From: Maniola hyperantus | Taxonomy: Eukaryota > Arthropoda > Insecta > Lepidoptera > Nymphalidae | DNA: 64,000 nucleotides | Assembly: GCF_902806685.2 (NCBI RefSeq) | Contig: NC_048538.1 | Location: 8,246,001 to 8,310,000, forward strand | Reading direction: 5' to 3' | In this document: positions 63,921 through 64,000 of the stretch, piece by piece | Layout of the letters: every line of letters starts with the position of its first letter | Numbering within the stretch: position 1 is the first letter of the stretch | Notes under the pieces: generated by a model | Database searches by the model: none | What the model was told of the DNA's origin: nothing | The model's input: only the letters and a program-made list of their open reading frames with translations | Made by a program: the position numbers and the translations under genes

Positions 63921-64000
63921 AATTTCGCTTGACAGATCCATTATTCGAGTCTGTACATTGTGTTCCACTAGCATAGCACAAAAATTGGAACGGACTGAAT

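Overview
This is a nuclear window from a lepidopteran (moth or butterfly). Three things point there: intron-containing animal genes with lepidopteran-type protein sequences, AT-rich non-coding DNA, and dense short interspersed elements of kinds common in Lepidoptera, such as elements ending in (GTCT)n/(GTCC)n tracts and 'CCGGCCAAGTGCGAGT' elements. The species cannot be named from the sequence. All exon coordinates below were assigned by eye from splice signals, reading frame and family conservation.

Layout. 600-27049 (minus): NADPH-cytochrome P450 reductase (Cpr), 11 coding exons visible; the last exon lies beyond the left edge. Its introns hold many mobile elements, including a 6.3-kb foldback-like element (12673-18982). 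27278-29937: a 5'-truncated R1-like LINE with an intact 776-codon reverse-transcriptase ORF and an 11-bp target duplication, inserted about 230 bp upstream of the Cpr start codon. 32335-36405 (minus): ribosomal protein L23A, five exons, complete. 40677-42671 (minus): polo-like kinase 4 (Plk4/SAK), one open exon. 42836-43665 (minus): a small LYR-motif protein (LYRM9-like), two exons. 45259-58670 (plus): the first six coding exons of slingshot (ssh), the cofilin phosphatase; its catalytic part lies beyond the right edge. The intron after exon 6 contains a very young, non-coding LTR retroelement (59535-63423).

The genes have unrelated housekeeping roles: electron supply to P450s, translation, centriole duplication, mitochondrial assembly and actin turnover. 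No operon-like cooperation is expected. Plk4 and the LYRM9-like gene are only 164 bp apart on the same strand, and the LYRM9-like gene and ssh diverge from a 1.6-kb region.

The least ordinary content is structural. It includes the foldback element with tandem-repeat arms and an 8-bp target duplication; the LTR element whose internal region carries an alternating minisatellite of two hairpin types that co-vary; local duplications in Cpr that copy splice sites; and a perfect 29-bp palindrome beside a Cpr exon. I found no CRISPR array, no free-standing tRNA or rRNA gene, and no operon-like defence system.
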